Shown here: piece by piece, positions 9,171-17,567 of the stretch
How the letters are laid out: the number at the start of each line of letters is the position of its first letter
How positions within the stretch are numbered: the first letter of the stretch is position 1
DNA from: JAAELZ01 sp965237485
GTDB taxonomy: Bacteria > Pseudomonadota > Gammaproteobacteria > Arenicellales > Poriferihabitantaceae
NCBI GenBank assembly: GCA_965237485.1
Contig: CBDEFQ010000004.1
Coordinates: 620,001-684,000, forward strand
DNA: 64,000 nucleotides
Direction: 5' to 3'
The notes under the pieces: model-generated
Told to the model about the DNA's origin: nothing
The model's input: only the letters and a program-made list of their open reading frames with translations
Database searches by the model: none
Translations under genes and position numbers: made by a program

Positions 9171-9221
9171 GTAGAAATTCATCCTAGGAAACGGCAATTT
9201 TCAGGGTAGTTGCACATTTTC

Positions 9222-10271
9222 CTACGCAGCCAATAATACTTCTTTTTGTGGGTTCAGCGCAACCGCACCACAAGGCCGCCAATTTCGGGTTTGGCCAGAC
9301 CACCGATTAGGTTTTGCTGCTTTAGCTTCCTGATAAACAACTTCTCGTTTTGCTAATAGGGCACTATCTTCACCGCGATAACGCTGGCCAGGTGTAACGT
9401 AGCGTATAGCACTGTGACGATGTTCTTCGTTATACCATTGCATAAACTTACCCACCCATTGGCGGGCGGCCTCTAAGCTATCGAAGCCTTGAGAAGGCCA
9501 CGCAGGGCAATACTTTACCGTTCTAAACATGGATTCAATATAAGCGTTGTCATTGCTTACTCTTGGCCTTGAGTAAGAGGGCTTTATTCCTAATGCTTCT
9601 AACTTCGCTCTCATTGTGAACGATTTCATTGGGCTGCCATTATCACTGTGTAAGACGGGCATGCCATCGCAGCTGGCCACTTTTAGAGCCGCCTGAGACA
9701 TCAACTGCGCACCTAATTCACCGCTTTCAACAGGATGTACTTCCCAGTGAACGCCATAGCGACTGTAAAGGTCTTCTACCATGTACAGGTAATAATGCTT
9801 GCCAATAGCACGCGTCGCCAAATAGGTGATATCCCACATCCACACAGCATTAGGTTTTAGCACTATATGAGTATCGGGTGTTCGGGACTGCTTTTGTTTG
9901 GCGCGGCCGCGGTGCTTCAATTGCCCATGCGCCTTGAGAACTCGATAAAAGCTAGACTCGCTGGCCACATAAATACCTTTGTCAGCCAACTGCGGTACTA
10001 TTTGCGACGGCGGCAAATGATGGTATGCCGATTCATTACATATCGATAAAATGTGTTGCTGCTCTTGCTCGCTTAGTTTATTGCCAGGTACTGGCTTTTC
10101 TACCAAAGGACGTTGATCACTGCGGATACTATCTTCTCCTTTTGGCTTCCAACGTCTAAGCGTAGACTCGGCAAGGCCAACCAACTCACAAGCACTTGAA
10201 CGCTTTGAACCTGCGTCTACTGCTTCATTAACATCATTGATTACTTTAATGCGCGTCTGAGTCGTAATCAT
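9222..10271 (-). CDS. IS3-family transposase OrfB (element A, copy 1)
   Basis: DDE transposase (rve integrase fold): WMWDITYL near 140, HSDNGSPMKS near 205 and the YIESMFRTVKY glutamate near 240. Starts at ATG 10271, but in this family the catalytic protein is normally an OrfA-OrfB fusion made by -1 frameshifting. The slippery A AAA AAG is present at 10301-10307 and the OrfB frame is open from there. The OrfB part is intact, but its OrfA partner is cut in two, so this copy cannot make the fusion protein. Confidence 0.9.
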   Translation of the reverse strand: MITTQTRIKVINDVNEAVDAGSKRSSACELVGLAESTLRRWKPKGEDSIRSDQRPLVEKPVPGNKLSEQEQQHILSICNESAYHHLPPSQIVPQLADKGIYVASESSFYRVLKAHGQLKHRGRAKQKQSRTPDTHIVLKPNAVWMWDITYLATRAIGKHYYLYMVEDLYSRYGVHWEVHPVESGELGAQLMSQAALKVASCDGMPVLHSDNGSPMKSFTMRAKLEALGIKPSYSRPRVSNDNAYIESMFRTVKYCPAWPSQGFDSLEAARQWVGKFMQWYNEEHRHSAIRYVTPGQRYRGEDSALLAKREVVYQEAKAAKPNRWSGQTRNWRPCGAVALNPQKEVLLAA

Positions 10272-10589
10272 ACTTCCTCGTCCTCCCAAAGCGCCTGAAA
10301 CTTTTTTTGTAATACTAATAATGCGGCCGTTTCAGCCAAGGCTTTATCTTTGCCGCGCAGCTGGGTTTCTAGCTTCTTCTTGTCTTTTTTTAACGCACGT
10401 ATTTCATCGCGCGCAACTTTAGGGCTAATGAGAGCCTCATCAACACCATTAATACAAGCTTCTCGCCATTGCGTTATTTGAGTAGGGTATAGGCCTTTCT
10501 CTCGGCAATACGCAGATAATTCTTGTTCATTCATCGCAGCAGTTTCAAGAACTACGGTGAACTTAGTTTGGCAATCCCACTGATTTAGA
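10268..10589 (-). pseudogene. IS3 element A OrfA, C-terminal fragment (copy 1)
   Basis: The distal part of OrfA (from about WDCQTKF onward: ...MNEQELSAYCREKGLYPTQ, ending QALWEDEEV), identical in frame to the intact OrfA at 42132-42623. The upstream part of the gene lies on the far side of the IS256-type insertion, at 13254-13433. It encodes a helical segment rich in Lys/Glu after the helix-turn-helix and contains the slippery run for OrfAB fusion. Confidence 0.88.
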
Positions 10590-11126
10590 GAGTTATGCCT
10601 GAAAGTGGTGTATGGAGTAGTTGACTAAAAGCGGCGTATCGGGATGAATTGAGTTTACAACAACTTAAACTTCCACAGACATACGCCACTATGAAACAGA
10701 ATAAAATTATTTCCTTTGAAAAGCCAGAGCCCAGCATCGATCCGCTGCAAGAATTGATTCGCAATGGCGCTAGGCAACTCATTCAAACCGCGATCGAGAG
10801 TGAGTTATCTGAACTGCTGTATCGCAATTGTGACAAAGTCTCAGATTCAGGACACGCTGGTGTCGTTCGTAACGGCTATTTGCCAGAACGTGAACTGCAA
10901 ACCGGGATCGGCCCAGTCAAAGTACGTATCCCCAAGGTGCGCTCCCGCACTGGAGTACCGATCACCTTTCGGTCTGCTTTAGTGCCGCCGTATGTGCGTA
11001 AAACGAGAACACTAGAAGCGGCCTTGCCTTGGCTGTATTGAAGTGGACCCCATGATTAGGACAGGTTGAAGGCCAAAATAAGGAGTTATTTTCTGTTTTA
11101 TAATTGTTCAAAACGAGGAACAGAAA

Positions 11127-11408
11127 ATGAGTAAAAAGCGTAGAAACCATGCCCCACCATTCAAAGCCAAAGTTGCTCTTGCAGCAATCAAAGGTGATGA
11201 AACATTAAGCAATCTTGCTAGTCGTTATGACATCAATGCAAATCTTATCGTCAAGTGGAAGAAACAATTGCTCGATAGCTCAGCTGAAGTCTTTGCATCA
11301 GGCACAGGCTTATCTCCAAACCGAGAATCAGAGATTAAATCATTACAGGCAAAGATCGGTGAAATCACCATGGAAAACGATTTTTTATCAAAAGCGCTCG
11401 GTCGTTAA
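11127..11408 (+). CDS. IS3 element B OrfA (helix-turn-helix)
   Basis: A 93-residue DNA-binding protein of the IS3 group: MSKKRRNHAPPFKAKVALAAIKGDETLSNLASRYDIN is the helix-turn-helix, followed by a leucine-zipper-like stretch that normally mediates multimerisation. Near the end the heptamer T TTT TTA (11381-11387) lies in the frame needed for -1 slippage, and the OrfB frame is open from that point. The same protein is encoded at 18413-18694. Confidence 0.93.
   Translation: MSKKRRNHAPPFKAKVALAAIKGDETLSNLASRYDINANLIVKWKKQLLDSSAEVFASGTGLSPNRESEIKSLQAKIGEITMENDFLSKALGR
11381..11387 (+). promoter_or_regulatory. Candidate -1 frameshift site (T TTT TTA) of IS3 element B
   Basis: The zero-frame codons are TTT TTA (Phe-Leu of NDFLSK). 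A one-base backward slip leads into an open frame (IKSARSLNRPERKTMIN) that joins OrfB before its own ATG at 11429. This would give an OrfAB fusion transposase as in other IS3 elements. The same site is in the second copy at 18434-18440. Confidence 0.65.
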
Positions 11409-11428
11409 ACAGACCTGAGCGCAAAACT

Positions 11429-12253
11429 ATGATTAATAAAAGCAATAAACTATCGTTAGTTCGTCAGTGTAAATTGTTGAAGATTCATCGTTCCCATGTT
11501 TATTACAAAACCTCACCTGCTAATGAGGATGACTTGGAACTGATGCATCTGATTGATCGCATTCACCTCAATCGGCCCTTTCTTGGCAGTAGACGCATTC
11601 GTGATGTGTTGCAAGATGTAGGCCACCGAGTTGACCGTAAACATGTGCGACGCTTAATGCGTAAGATGGGCATTAAAGCCATCTATCCTAGGCCTAACAC
11701 CAGCAAGAAGAAGGCGGGGCACAAGATTTATCCTTATCTGCTAGGTGGGTTGGCCATCAATCAACCCAATCAAGCTTGGTGTACCGATATAACTTATATC
11801 CCGATGCCTAAGGGCTTTGCTTATCTTACCGTTGTGATGGATTGGTATTCTCGTAAAGTGCTGTCATGGCGGCTTAGCAACAGCATGGATAGCGCATTCT
11901 GCGTAGATGCTTTGGAAGAGGCACTGCATTACTACGGCAAGCCTGATATCTTTAACAGCGATCAAGGTGCGCAATTTACCAGTGAGGCGTTTACCGGTGT
12001 ACTCAAAGACAATGGTATTCGCATCAGCATGGATGGCAAAGGTGCTTGGCGTGACAATGTATTTGTTGAGCGCTTATGGCGCAGCGTGAAATATGAGGAA
12101 GTCTATTTGCAAGCCTACCAATCGATGAAAGAGGCAAAAGACGGCATTGGCTCCTGGATAAACTATTACAACCAAGAGCGTAAACATCAAACATTGGGCA
12201 TGGTCCCTGACATGATGTATGATCCATGTCGCGGCCTGAAATTGGCTGCTTAA
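11429..12253 (+). CDS. IS3 element B OrfB, DDE transposase
   Basis: A 274-residue catalytic subunit with an HTH_21-like start (LMHLIDRIHLNRPFLGSRRIRDVLQ), then the rve core: WCTDITYIPMPKGFAYL (first Asp), FNSDQGAQFTS (second Asp) and WRDNVFVERLWRSVKYEEVY (Glu). Complete, and identical in protein to the copy at 17568-18392, so this element moved recently. Confidence 0.95.
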   Translation: MINKSNKLSLVRQCKLLKIHRSHVYYKTSPANEDDLELMHLIDRIHLNRPFLGSRRIRDVLQDVGHRVDRKHVRRLMRKMGIKAIYPRPNTSKKKAGHKIYPYLLGGLAINQPNQAWCTDITYIPMPKGFAYLTVVMDWYSRKVLSWRLSNSMDSAFCVDALEEALHYYGKPDIFNSDQGAQFTSEAFTGVLKDNGIRISMDGKGAWRDNVFVERLWRSVKYEEVYLQAYQSMKEAKDGIGSWINYYNQERKHQTLGMVPDMMYDPCRGLKLAA

Positions 12254-13253
12254 TCAGCTGAAAATAACTCCTAAGCCATCTGTCCTAAAAAGCGGGTCCA
12301 CTTCTTATCTCAAGGGTGTCAGCACTGGAGAAATGGGGGATGCACTGAGCGTGCTAGTGGGTCAATCAGCGACTGGGTTATCATCAAGCACAGTGAGTAA
12401 GCTCAAAGCAACGTGGTCTCAGGAGTACAAGGATTGGAATAGAGAAGGTTTAGATCGAGATCGATGGGTTTATCTATGGGCGGACGGGATACACAGCGGC
12501 CTGCGCGGCGATGAGGGCCGGCTCTGTGCCTTAGTTGTCATCGGAGTGAATGAGCGCGGTCACAAGAAATTACTGGCGATTGAAGACGGTGAGCGAGAGT
12601 CTACGCAGAGTTGGCGAGAGGTGTTGTTGGCACTCAAGGAGCGAGGCCTGAATCAACCAGAGCGGGGCATCGGTGATGGTGCTTTAGGCTTTTGGAATGC
12701 CCTGGAAGAAGTCTATCCTGGCACTAAACATCAACGGTGCTGGGTGCATAAAACGGCCAACGTGCTGAACAAGCTGCCTAAATCGGTGCAGCCCAAAGCA
12801 AAAGCAGCTCTGCATAACATTTGGCAGGAAGAAACCAAAGAAGCGGCGCAAAGCGCCTATCAATTATTCATTAAAACCTATCAAGACAAGTATCCAAAAG
12901 CCACGCAGTGCTTGGAAAAAGATCGCGAAGAGTTAATGACGTTCTACTCGTTCCCTGCCAAGCACTGGATGAGCATACGTACTACGAATCCAATTGAATC
13001 AACATTCGCGACTATCCGACACCGTACCAAACGATGCAAGGGATGTCTTAGCCGTGATGGCATGTTAAGTATGATGTTCAAGCTGGGTCAGTGCGCAGAG
13101 AAAAAGTGGAACCGAATACGCGGGTTCGCCTATCTAGCAAAAGTGATTCAAGGGGTTCCATTTAAAGATGGAATAGAGCAAACTAATGACTACTCAGATC
13201 AAACCGAGGCCGCTTGAAGAAAATGCCTCATACACCAGATTCGGGCATAACTC

Positions 13254-13433
13254 CTGATTAGATGAATCACTATTAGGCATTAAAACTCCTGATCGTCTGG
13301 CTTTATTTCGCCAATCATACAAGGTTTGAACACTGATTCCTTCTTCTCTAGATATTTCTGCGAAGGACTGACTATTTGATGATAATAATTTAGATAAAAC
13401 AGCTTCTCTTCGTTCTACGCTATATTTCGGCAT
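13254..13433 (-). pseudogene. IS3 element A OrfA, N-terminal fragment (copy 1)
   Basis: Holds the start MPKYSVERREAVLSKLL and the helix-turn-helix of OrfA up to SDSSNQ, where the IS256-type element enters. The open frame runs on into the IS256 end as an artefact. The sequence CTGATTAGA at 13254-13262 is repeated, with one extra T, just before the left IS256 end (10580-10589), and is the target duplication of the insertion. Confidence 0.88.
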
Positions 13434-13497
13434 GAGTATTTCTCCGCCACCCCTTGTGAATTAAAATGTGTGCAACTACCCTGACGTCTGGGGGAAA

Positions 13498-13525
13498 AGG
13501 CGCTGCAGTTTGTAGTGCTTTTTTT
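13498..13525 (+). terminator. Rho-independent terminator, probably of the cox operon
   Basis: AGGCGCTGCA, loop GTT, TGTAGTGCTT form a 10-bp stem with G-U wobbles, followed by a run of T. It is on the strand of coxC, which originally ended about 45 bp upstream before the 4.3-kb IS nest was inserted. Confidence 0.7.
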
Positions 13526-13546
13526 GTCCATACTTAAGTGAAGGGT

Positions 13547-13759
13547 TTAGCCACCGACACCATGTGGCACTACCCAACCGAGCTTTACCCCAAACAAAAT
13601 TAGGCCCAACAAAAAAATGGAAAGGCCCACCCTAATCGCTAAGGCTTTCACTGCCCGGGTTGAATTGCCTTTGTCTTTGTTTATTCGGTATAGTGCGGTA
13701 AACAGACTAATAACGATAAATAAAAGCAAAATCACAATGATCAATTTAAACAGCAACAT
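13547..13759 (-). CDS. DUF2909 family twin-helix membrane protein
   Basis: A 70-residue protein with two membrane helices (LFKLIIVILLLFIVISLFTALY and AIRVGLSIFLLGLILFGVKLGWV) joined by a short basic loop. It fits DUF2909, whose genes lie in opposite orientation between coxC and SURF1 in many gammaproteobacteria, as here. Function unknown; a link to oxidase assembly is suggested only by location. Confidence 0.8.
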   Translation of the reverse strand: MLLFKLIIVILLLFIVISLFTALYRINKDKGNSTRAVKALAIRVGLSIFLLGLILFGVKLGWVVPHGVGG

Positions 13760-13783
13760 GGTTCGGTTGTGGCATTTTAAGTA

Positions 13784-14464
13784 GTGAGAAAGCCAATTGT
13801 AGCCGCAGTTTATCTTTTAAGCCTAGCTCTTTTGGTTTCGCTCGGGGTATGGCAAATACAGCGAGCGCAAGTTAAACAACTAATTGAACAACGAAGTGAA
13901 GGCAATCATTCTAGCCCCAAATTGATAACAGTCTTATCTGATGCGCACGAAAACCTTCAATACAAAGATGTACGCCTACAAGGCAAGTGGCTAGATGCGC
14001 AAAGCTTTTTATTGCTCAATCGTATTTATCATAGGCAAGTAGGCGTAGAAGTGCTAACTCCATTTGAGCTTACGTCAGGTGACACTATCATCGTGAATCG
14101 AGGGTGGACAGATAAGCAACAGATGCCCAACATAGAAATAGTAACTAATTCTTCGCCAGTTGAGATAACCGGAACTATGTATATACCAGCAAAAGGGGTG
14201 AGAATTGGCGAGTCGATTACACCAAGCGATAGTTGGCCTAAGGAGAGTCTGTATTTAGATACCCAGGCCTTTTCTCAAACACTTGGTCGTTCAGTTAGTT
14301 CGATGGTGTTGGTATTAGAGTCACAACAAGCAGCCTCCTTTAAGCGGATTTGGAAGGCAGTCTCTATGTCATCTAAAAAGCATTTTGGATACGCTGTACA
14401 ATGGTTTGGTTTAGCATTTACTTTACTAATTTTTGGGTTTATTTGGTTTATAAAAAAGGTTTAG
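13784..14464 (+). CDS. SURF1 family cytochrome oxidase assembly protein
   Basis: Assists haem a insertion into cytochrome oxidase. The protein (226 residues, GTG start) has the SURF1 layout: a first membrane helix (AAVYLLSLALLVSLGVWQIQRAQ), a periplasmic domain with LQGKWLDAQSFLLLNR and IIVNRGWT, and a second helix near the C-terminus (GYAVQWFGLAFTLLIFGFIWF). It is divergent from the DUF2909 gene and followed after one base by the next gene. Confidence 0.92.
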   Translation: MRKPIVAAVYLLSLALLVSLGVWQIQRAQVKQLIEQRSEGNHSSPKLITVLSDAHENLQYKDVRLQGKWLDAQSFLLLNRIYHRQVGVEVLTPFELTSGDTIIVNRGWTDKQQMPNIEIVTNSSPVEITGTMYIPAKGVRIGESITPSDSWPKESLYLDTQAFSQTLGRSVSSMVLVLESQQAASFKRIWKAVSMSSKKHFGYAVQWFGLAFTLLIFGFIWFIKKV

Positions 14465-14465
14465 T

Positions 14466-15065
14466 ATGTCTCGTAGCGCAAATCGCAAAAAGTTTGTTGT
14501 CATCGTGGCTTTGTTCTTGCTGCCACTGCTTGTCTCCTTTGCGGTTTATAAAAACCTGCCAGAGGGCTATAAGCCCAATAAGATGTCAAATCACGGGGCA
14601 CTCCTAGACCCCATTCATACGCTTAAGCCATTTAATCAACTTACCATTACAGGTGAGTCGTATGGCAATAAAGAGGTCGAAAAGGTATGGACGCTTGTGC
14701 ATCTCATCAACGGTGCTTGCGACGAACAATGCAGCAAAATGTTATATCACTCCCGCCAGACGCGTATTTTATTAAATAAAAATATTGATCGGGTGAAGCG
14801 CGTGGCGGTGTTGCTCAACACCGAACAAAACTCAACGACCGATAAAATGTGGCAATCGCATCCAGATTTAACCGTGTTATTGGGTATGGAAGGTGGCTTA
14901 GGGTCACAAGTAAAAAGCGCGGTAAGCGATGTTCAAAGCCGTCCGTTTTCGGTCTTTCTAGTTGATCCATTAGGCAACCTCATGATGGAGTTCCCGCAGG
15001 ATTTAGACCCTAAATTAATGCTTAAGGATTTAAAGAAACTGCTGAAGTTGTCGCATATAGGGTAA
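14466..15065 (+). CDS. Cox-cluster membrane-anchored protein, thioredoxin-like
   Basis: A 199-residue protein with one N-terminal helix (KKFVVIVALFLLPLLVSFAVYK) and an exported domain. The stretch WTLVHLINGACDEQCSKMLYHSRQTRILLNK resembles the redox loop of SCO/thioredoxin-fold proteins: Cys-X3-Cys, then GNLMMEFPQ...LMLKDLKKLLK at the end. Proteins of this type follow SURF1 in gammaproteobacterial cox clusters and are thought to help oxidase assembly. The expected next genes (haem A synthase, haem O synthase, SCO1) are absent; an IS4 copy and a broken phzF follow. Confidence 0.7.
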   Translation: MSRSANRKKFVVIVALFLLPLLVSFAVYKNLPEGYKPNKMSNHGALLDPIHTLKPFNQLTITGESYGNKEVEKVWTLVHLINGACDEQCSKMLYHSRQTRILLNKNIDRVKRVAVLLNTEQNSTTDKMWQSHPDLTVLLGMEGGLGSQVKSAVSDVQSRPFSVFLVDPLGNLMMEFPQDLDPKLMLKDLKKLLKLSHIG

Positions 15066-15143
15066 CGGTAGGTCGGGACTTTATGATGAATCTCCGTTGT
15101 GCTGCTCTGCTCTTCATCATTCTACTGAAATTGTACCCTGCAT

Positions 15144-16417
15144 CACTGCTGTCCCGTTAACTTTCACAGCAACGAAAATTGATTAGGGTTAAGGTTTGGG
15201 TGATGCATCGGGTCCCCTCGCAACAGTGCCATTAAATCACGTTTTTCAAACAAATTAAGCTGCAATACCCTCAATATTTGTTGCATCGTTTTGCCCGCCT
15301 TCGACTGCAATTTGATGAACATCAGTATTAGGTAAATACATAACGCAATCCATATTTGGGTCAATACTGCGTTCTTGCTGGTGCCGATAAATGACTTCAC
15401 CTTTAAGTTCTGCTTGATCCACTTGAAGAATAATTCCACCTGCCATCTGGCTTTATAAATATCGGCGATAGTTTGAGCACTGAGCTTAAAGTGGTTGGTT
15501 AAAAACACATAATGCTTGCCTGTAGTGGCATCGCGATAACCAATACGGCGTAATCGAATCGAACACTCCTTTGCTGCTTTGACCCCCGTGAATTCAATCG
15601 TTTGATCACTGCTAAGTCCCGTTCCCTTGCGTACACTATGTCGCTTGATAACGCGGTATGCAGCATTCTTCTTTAATCGTGTGACAAAGTATATTCCCTT
15701 GTCATTCAATTGCTTATACCAGGCATAGTCGTTGTATCCACGGTCAATAACTACAATGCTGCCTTTCGGGAAAGCTACTTTCCTGCCTGCAGTAACATCA
15801 GCACATTTACCCTCGGTGATATTAACAAACTCAGGTAAGTAACCATCATGATTCAGGCCTACATGCAGTTTGATTGCCCCTTTAGTTGATCGAAAGTCTG
15901 CCCATGGGAAAACCGATAAGCACAGATCAATGGTAGATGAGTCCAGCGAATACAGGGGATTCTTGAAACGAAAGTTATGCCCTGGCGTTTTGCTCTGACA
16001 GCACTTGAGTAATTGAGAGAATAGCGCTTCATAAAGGCTCGAAGGCTTGTTCTCATTGATGCGTGAAAGATTGGACCGCGTTAACACGGCACTACCAAGA
16101 TGATACAAGCGGTGTGATTGAGCACTGACATTATCAACAATATCACGCAAGCTATGACGGCCAGTCAATTGAGCTATAGTCAGGCTCACGAACTGTGACC
16201 AACGAGACGCTCTGCGGAATGAACGCCCCGAATGATGTTGAATTGCGAGTGCCTCGAATTCATGTCTCGGAACAATTTTGAGTATTTGATTTAGAACGGT
16301 ATTACAATGTGACATGGTCTGATTTTCCTATTTGATTCAACGGTTTATCGCTAAACGTATTTTATCAAATTGAGAGAAAATCAGGCCTGTTTCTTTAGTG
16401 TTAACGGGACAGCAGTG
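15144..16417 (-). mobile_element. IS4-family element, copy 1 (1274 bp)
   Basis: Terminal inverted repeats CACTGCTGTCCCGTTAAC / GTTAACGGGACAGCAGTG. The 9-bp target duplication ACCCTGCAT is exact at 15135-15143 and 16418-16426. The copy at 52164-53437 has the same length. Inserted in the last codons of the phzF gene. Confidence 0.96.
15164..16315 (-). CDS. IS4-family transposase (copy 1)
   Basis: A 383-residue DDE transposase with an N-terminal DUF4372-like part (QILKIVPRHEFEALAIQHHSGRSFRRASRWSQF) and the IS4 core: YSLDSSTIDLCLSVFPWADF (first Asp), VVIDRGYNDYAWY (second Asp) and the YREK-like YKARWQVELFFKWIKQNLKV with the catalytic Glu. Complete; differs from copy 2 at a few residues (YEALFSQLLKCCQ against YEVLFSQLLKHCQ). 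Confidence 0.95.
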   Translation of the reverse strand: MSHCNTVLNQILKIVPRHEFEALAIQHHSGRSFRRASRWSQFVSLTIAQLTGRHSLRDIVDNVSAQSHRLYHLGSAVLTRSNLSRINENKPSSLYEALFSQLLKCCQSKTPGHNFRFKNPLYSLDSSTIDLCLSVFPWADFRSTKGAIKLHVGLNHDGYLPEFVNITEGKCADVTAGRKVAFPKGSIVVIDRGYNDYAWYKQLNDKGIYFVTRLKKNAAYRVIKRHSVRKGTGLSSDQTIEFTGVKAAKECSIRLRRIGYRDATTGKHYVFLTNHFKLSAQTIADIYKARWQVELFFKWIKQNLKVKSFIGTSKNAVLTQIWIALCIYLILMFIKLQSKAGKTMQQILRVLQLNLFEKRDLMALLRGDPMHHPNLNPNQFSLL

Positions 16418-17567
16418 ACCCTGCATATAGTCGATAGCACGGCCGACAAGTTCAACCCTATCCCCAGCAATCCGGCATTCTAATGTGCCAGAACGCTTAG
16501 ATATCTGACATGCCTGCAGAACCACTTTGCCTAATCGTTCCCCCCAAAATGGTGCAAGTAGGCAGTGAGCCGAACCAGTAACTGGGTCTTCAGGGATTCC
16601 AAAAACGGGTGCAAAGTATCGAGATACAAAGTCGAAGTCCTCAGCTGCATATTTTTACCAACCGTGGCCAGTTAATTTTACGTAGCGAGGCCACCTAATT
16701 TTACCAACCGTGGCCACTGATTTTTATCGAAGCGCGGACACTTTTTCGCTTCCGTAAAATTCCTCCACAGCCTTCTTGCGGTTAACACTATAACCGTTAA
16801 CCTGCCGTTCTTTTATTTGTATTGGAACAGCTATGAAACCCAAGAAGGTCACTATGTTAAAACTCAAAGACATTCTGCGCTTGCACTATGAGGCGCAACT
16901 ATCCTCCCGTAAAATCGCGCTCAGCTTAAACCTGTCACGCAGTGCCGTATCCAAATATCTCGTCAGAGCAACAAATGCCCAATTAAGCTGGCCCCTGCCA
17001 GCAGGCATGGATGAACAACAGCTGCAGGCGATATTAAAGCCGCCCAAATGCAGAGGCCCCTGCCACTGCTTTATTGTGTGAGCCAGACTTTGCACAAATA
17101 TCAGTTGAACGGTCTCGTAAAGGGATGACTCGCCAATTACTGTGGGAAGAATACGCCGAGCATCATCCAGTCAACCATTACAGCTATTCTCGCTTCACGG
17201 TGTTGTTCGGTCAGTGGCGCAAGAAGCAAAGAATCTCGATGCGCCAGACTCATATTGCTGGAGATAAACTGTTTGTTGATTATGCTGGTTTAACCTTAGG
17301 TATTATTGATGCTCGTACGGGTGAAGCACGCCCTGCCCAAGTATTCGTTTCAGTGCTCGGAGTCAGTTCCTATACCTACGCCGAGGCCACATGGACACAG
17401 AGCTTGCCTGACTGGATAGGCTCACACGTTCGCGCCTTTGAATTTTATGGCGGTGTTACTCAAACAGTGGTGCCCGATAACCTCAAGAGTGCTGTTTCTA
17501 AAGCCGGTCGTTATGAGAAGTGGACCCGCTTTTTAGGACAGATGGCTTAGGAGTTATTTTCAGCTGA

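Larger units (their letters stand above)
11039..12305 (+). mobile_element. IS3-family element B, copy 1 (1267 bp)
   Basis: Ends TGAAGTGGACCC and GGGTCCACTTCT form inverted repeats; the 3-bp target duplication TAT lies at 11036-11038 and 12306-12308. The copy at 17516-18782 has exactly the same length and the same encoded proteins. It is the innermost member of a three-deep nest. Confidence 0.95.
10691..13217 (+). pseudogene. IS256-type (Mutator) transposase, interrupted
   Basis: N-terminal part 10691-11038 (MKQNKIISFEKPEPSID... to LPWLY) and C-terminal part 12306-13217 (LKGVSTGEMGDALSVLV... to DYSDQTEAA) together make the 418-residue protein seen intact at 37094-38350. The gene is split by IS3 element B after Tyr of LPWLY. 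Motifs of the family, VYLWADGIHSG and HQRCWVHKTANVLNKLP, lie in the second part. A few residues differ from the other copy (for example ERGIGDG against ELGIGDG). Confidence 0.92.
10590..13253 (+). mobile_element. IS256-family element, copy 1, split by IS3 element B
   Basis: Ends GAGTTATGCC... and ...GGCATAACTC are inverted repeats shared with the intact copy at 37058-38451. Removing the inner element and its 3-bp duplication leaves 1394 bp, exactly the length of that copy. It is inserted in orfA of IS3 element A; flanks are CTGATTTAGA / CTGATTAGA, i.e. the 9-bp duplication expected for this family with a one-base insertion on the left. Confidence 0.92.
9201..13493 (-). mobile_element. IS3-family element A, copy 1, interrupted by IS256-type and IS3-type elements
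   Basis: An IS3-type element on the minus strand, matched base by base against the copy at 41056-42683. Its right end carries the full terminal repeat (CCCTGACGTCTGGGG at 13479-13493). Its left end begins only at TCAGGGTAGTTGCACA, so about ten terminal bases are missing. At 10590-13253 it is split by an IS256-type element. No target duplication can be seen because one end is damaged. It lies between coxC and the operon terminator. Confidence 0.9.
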
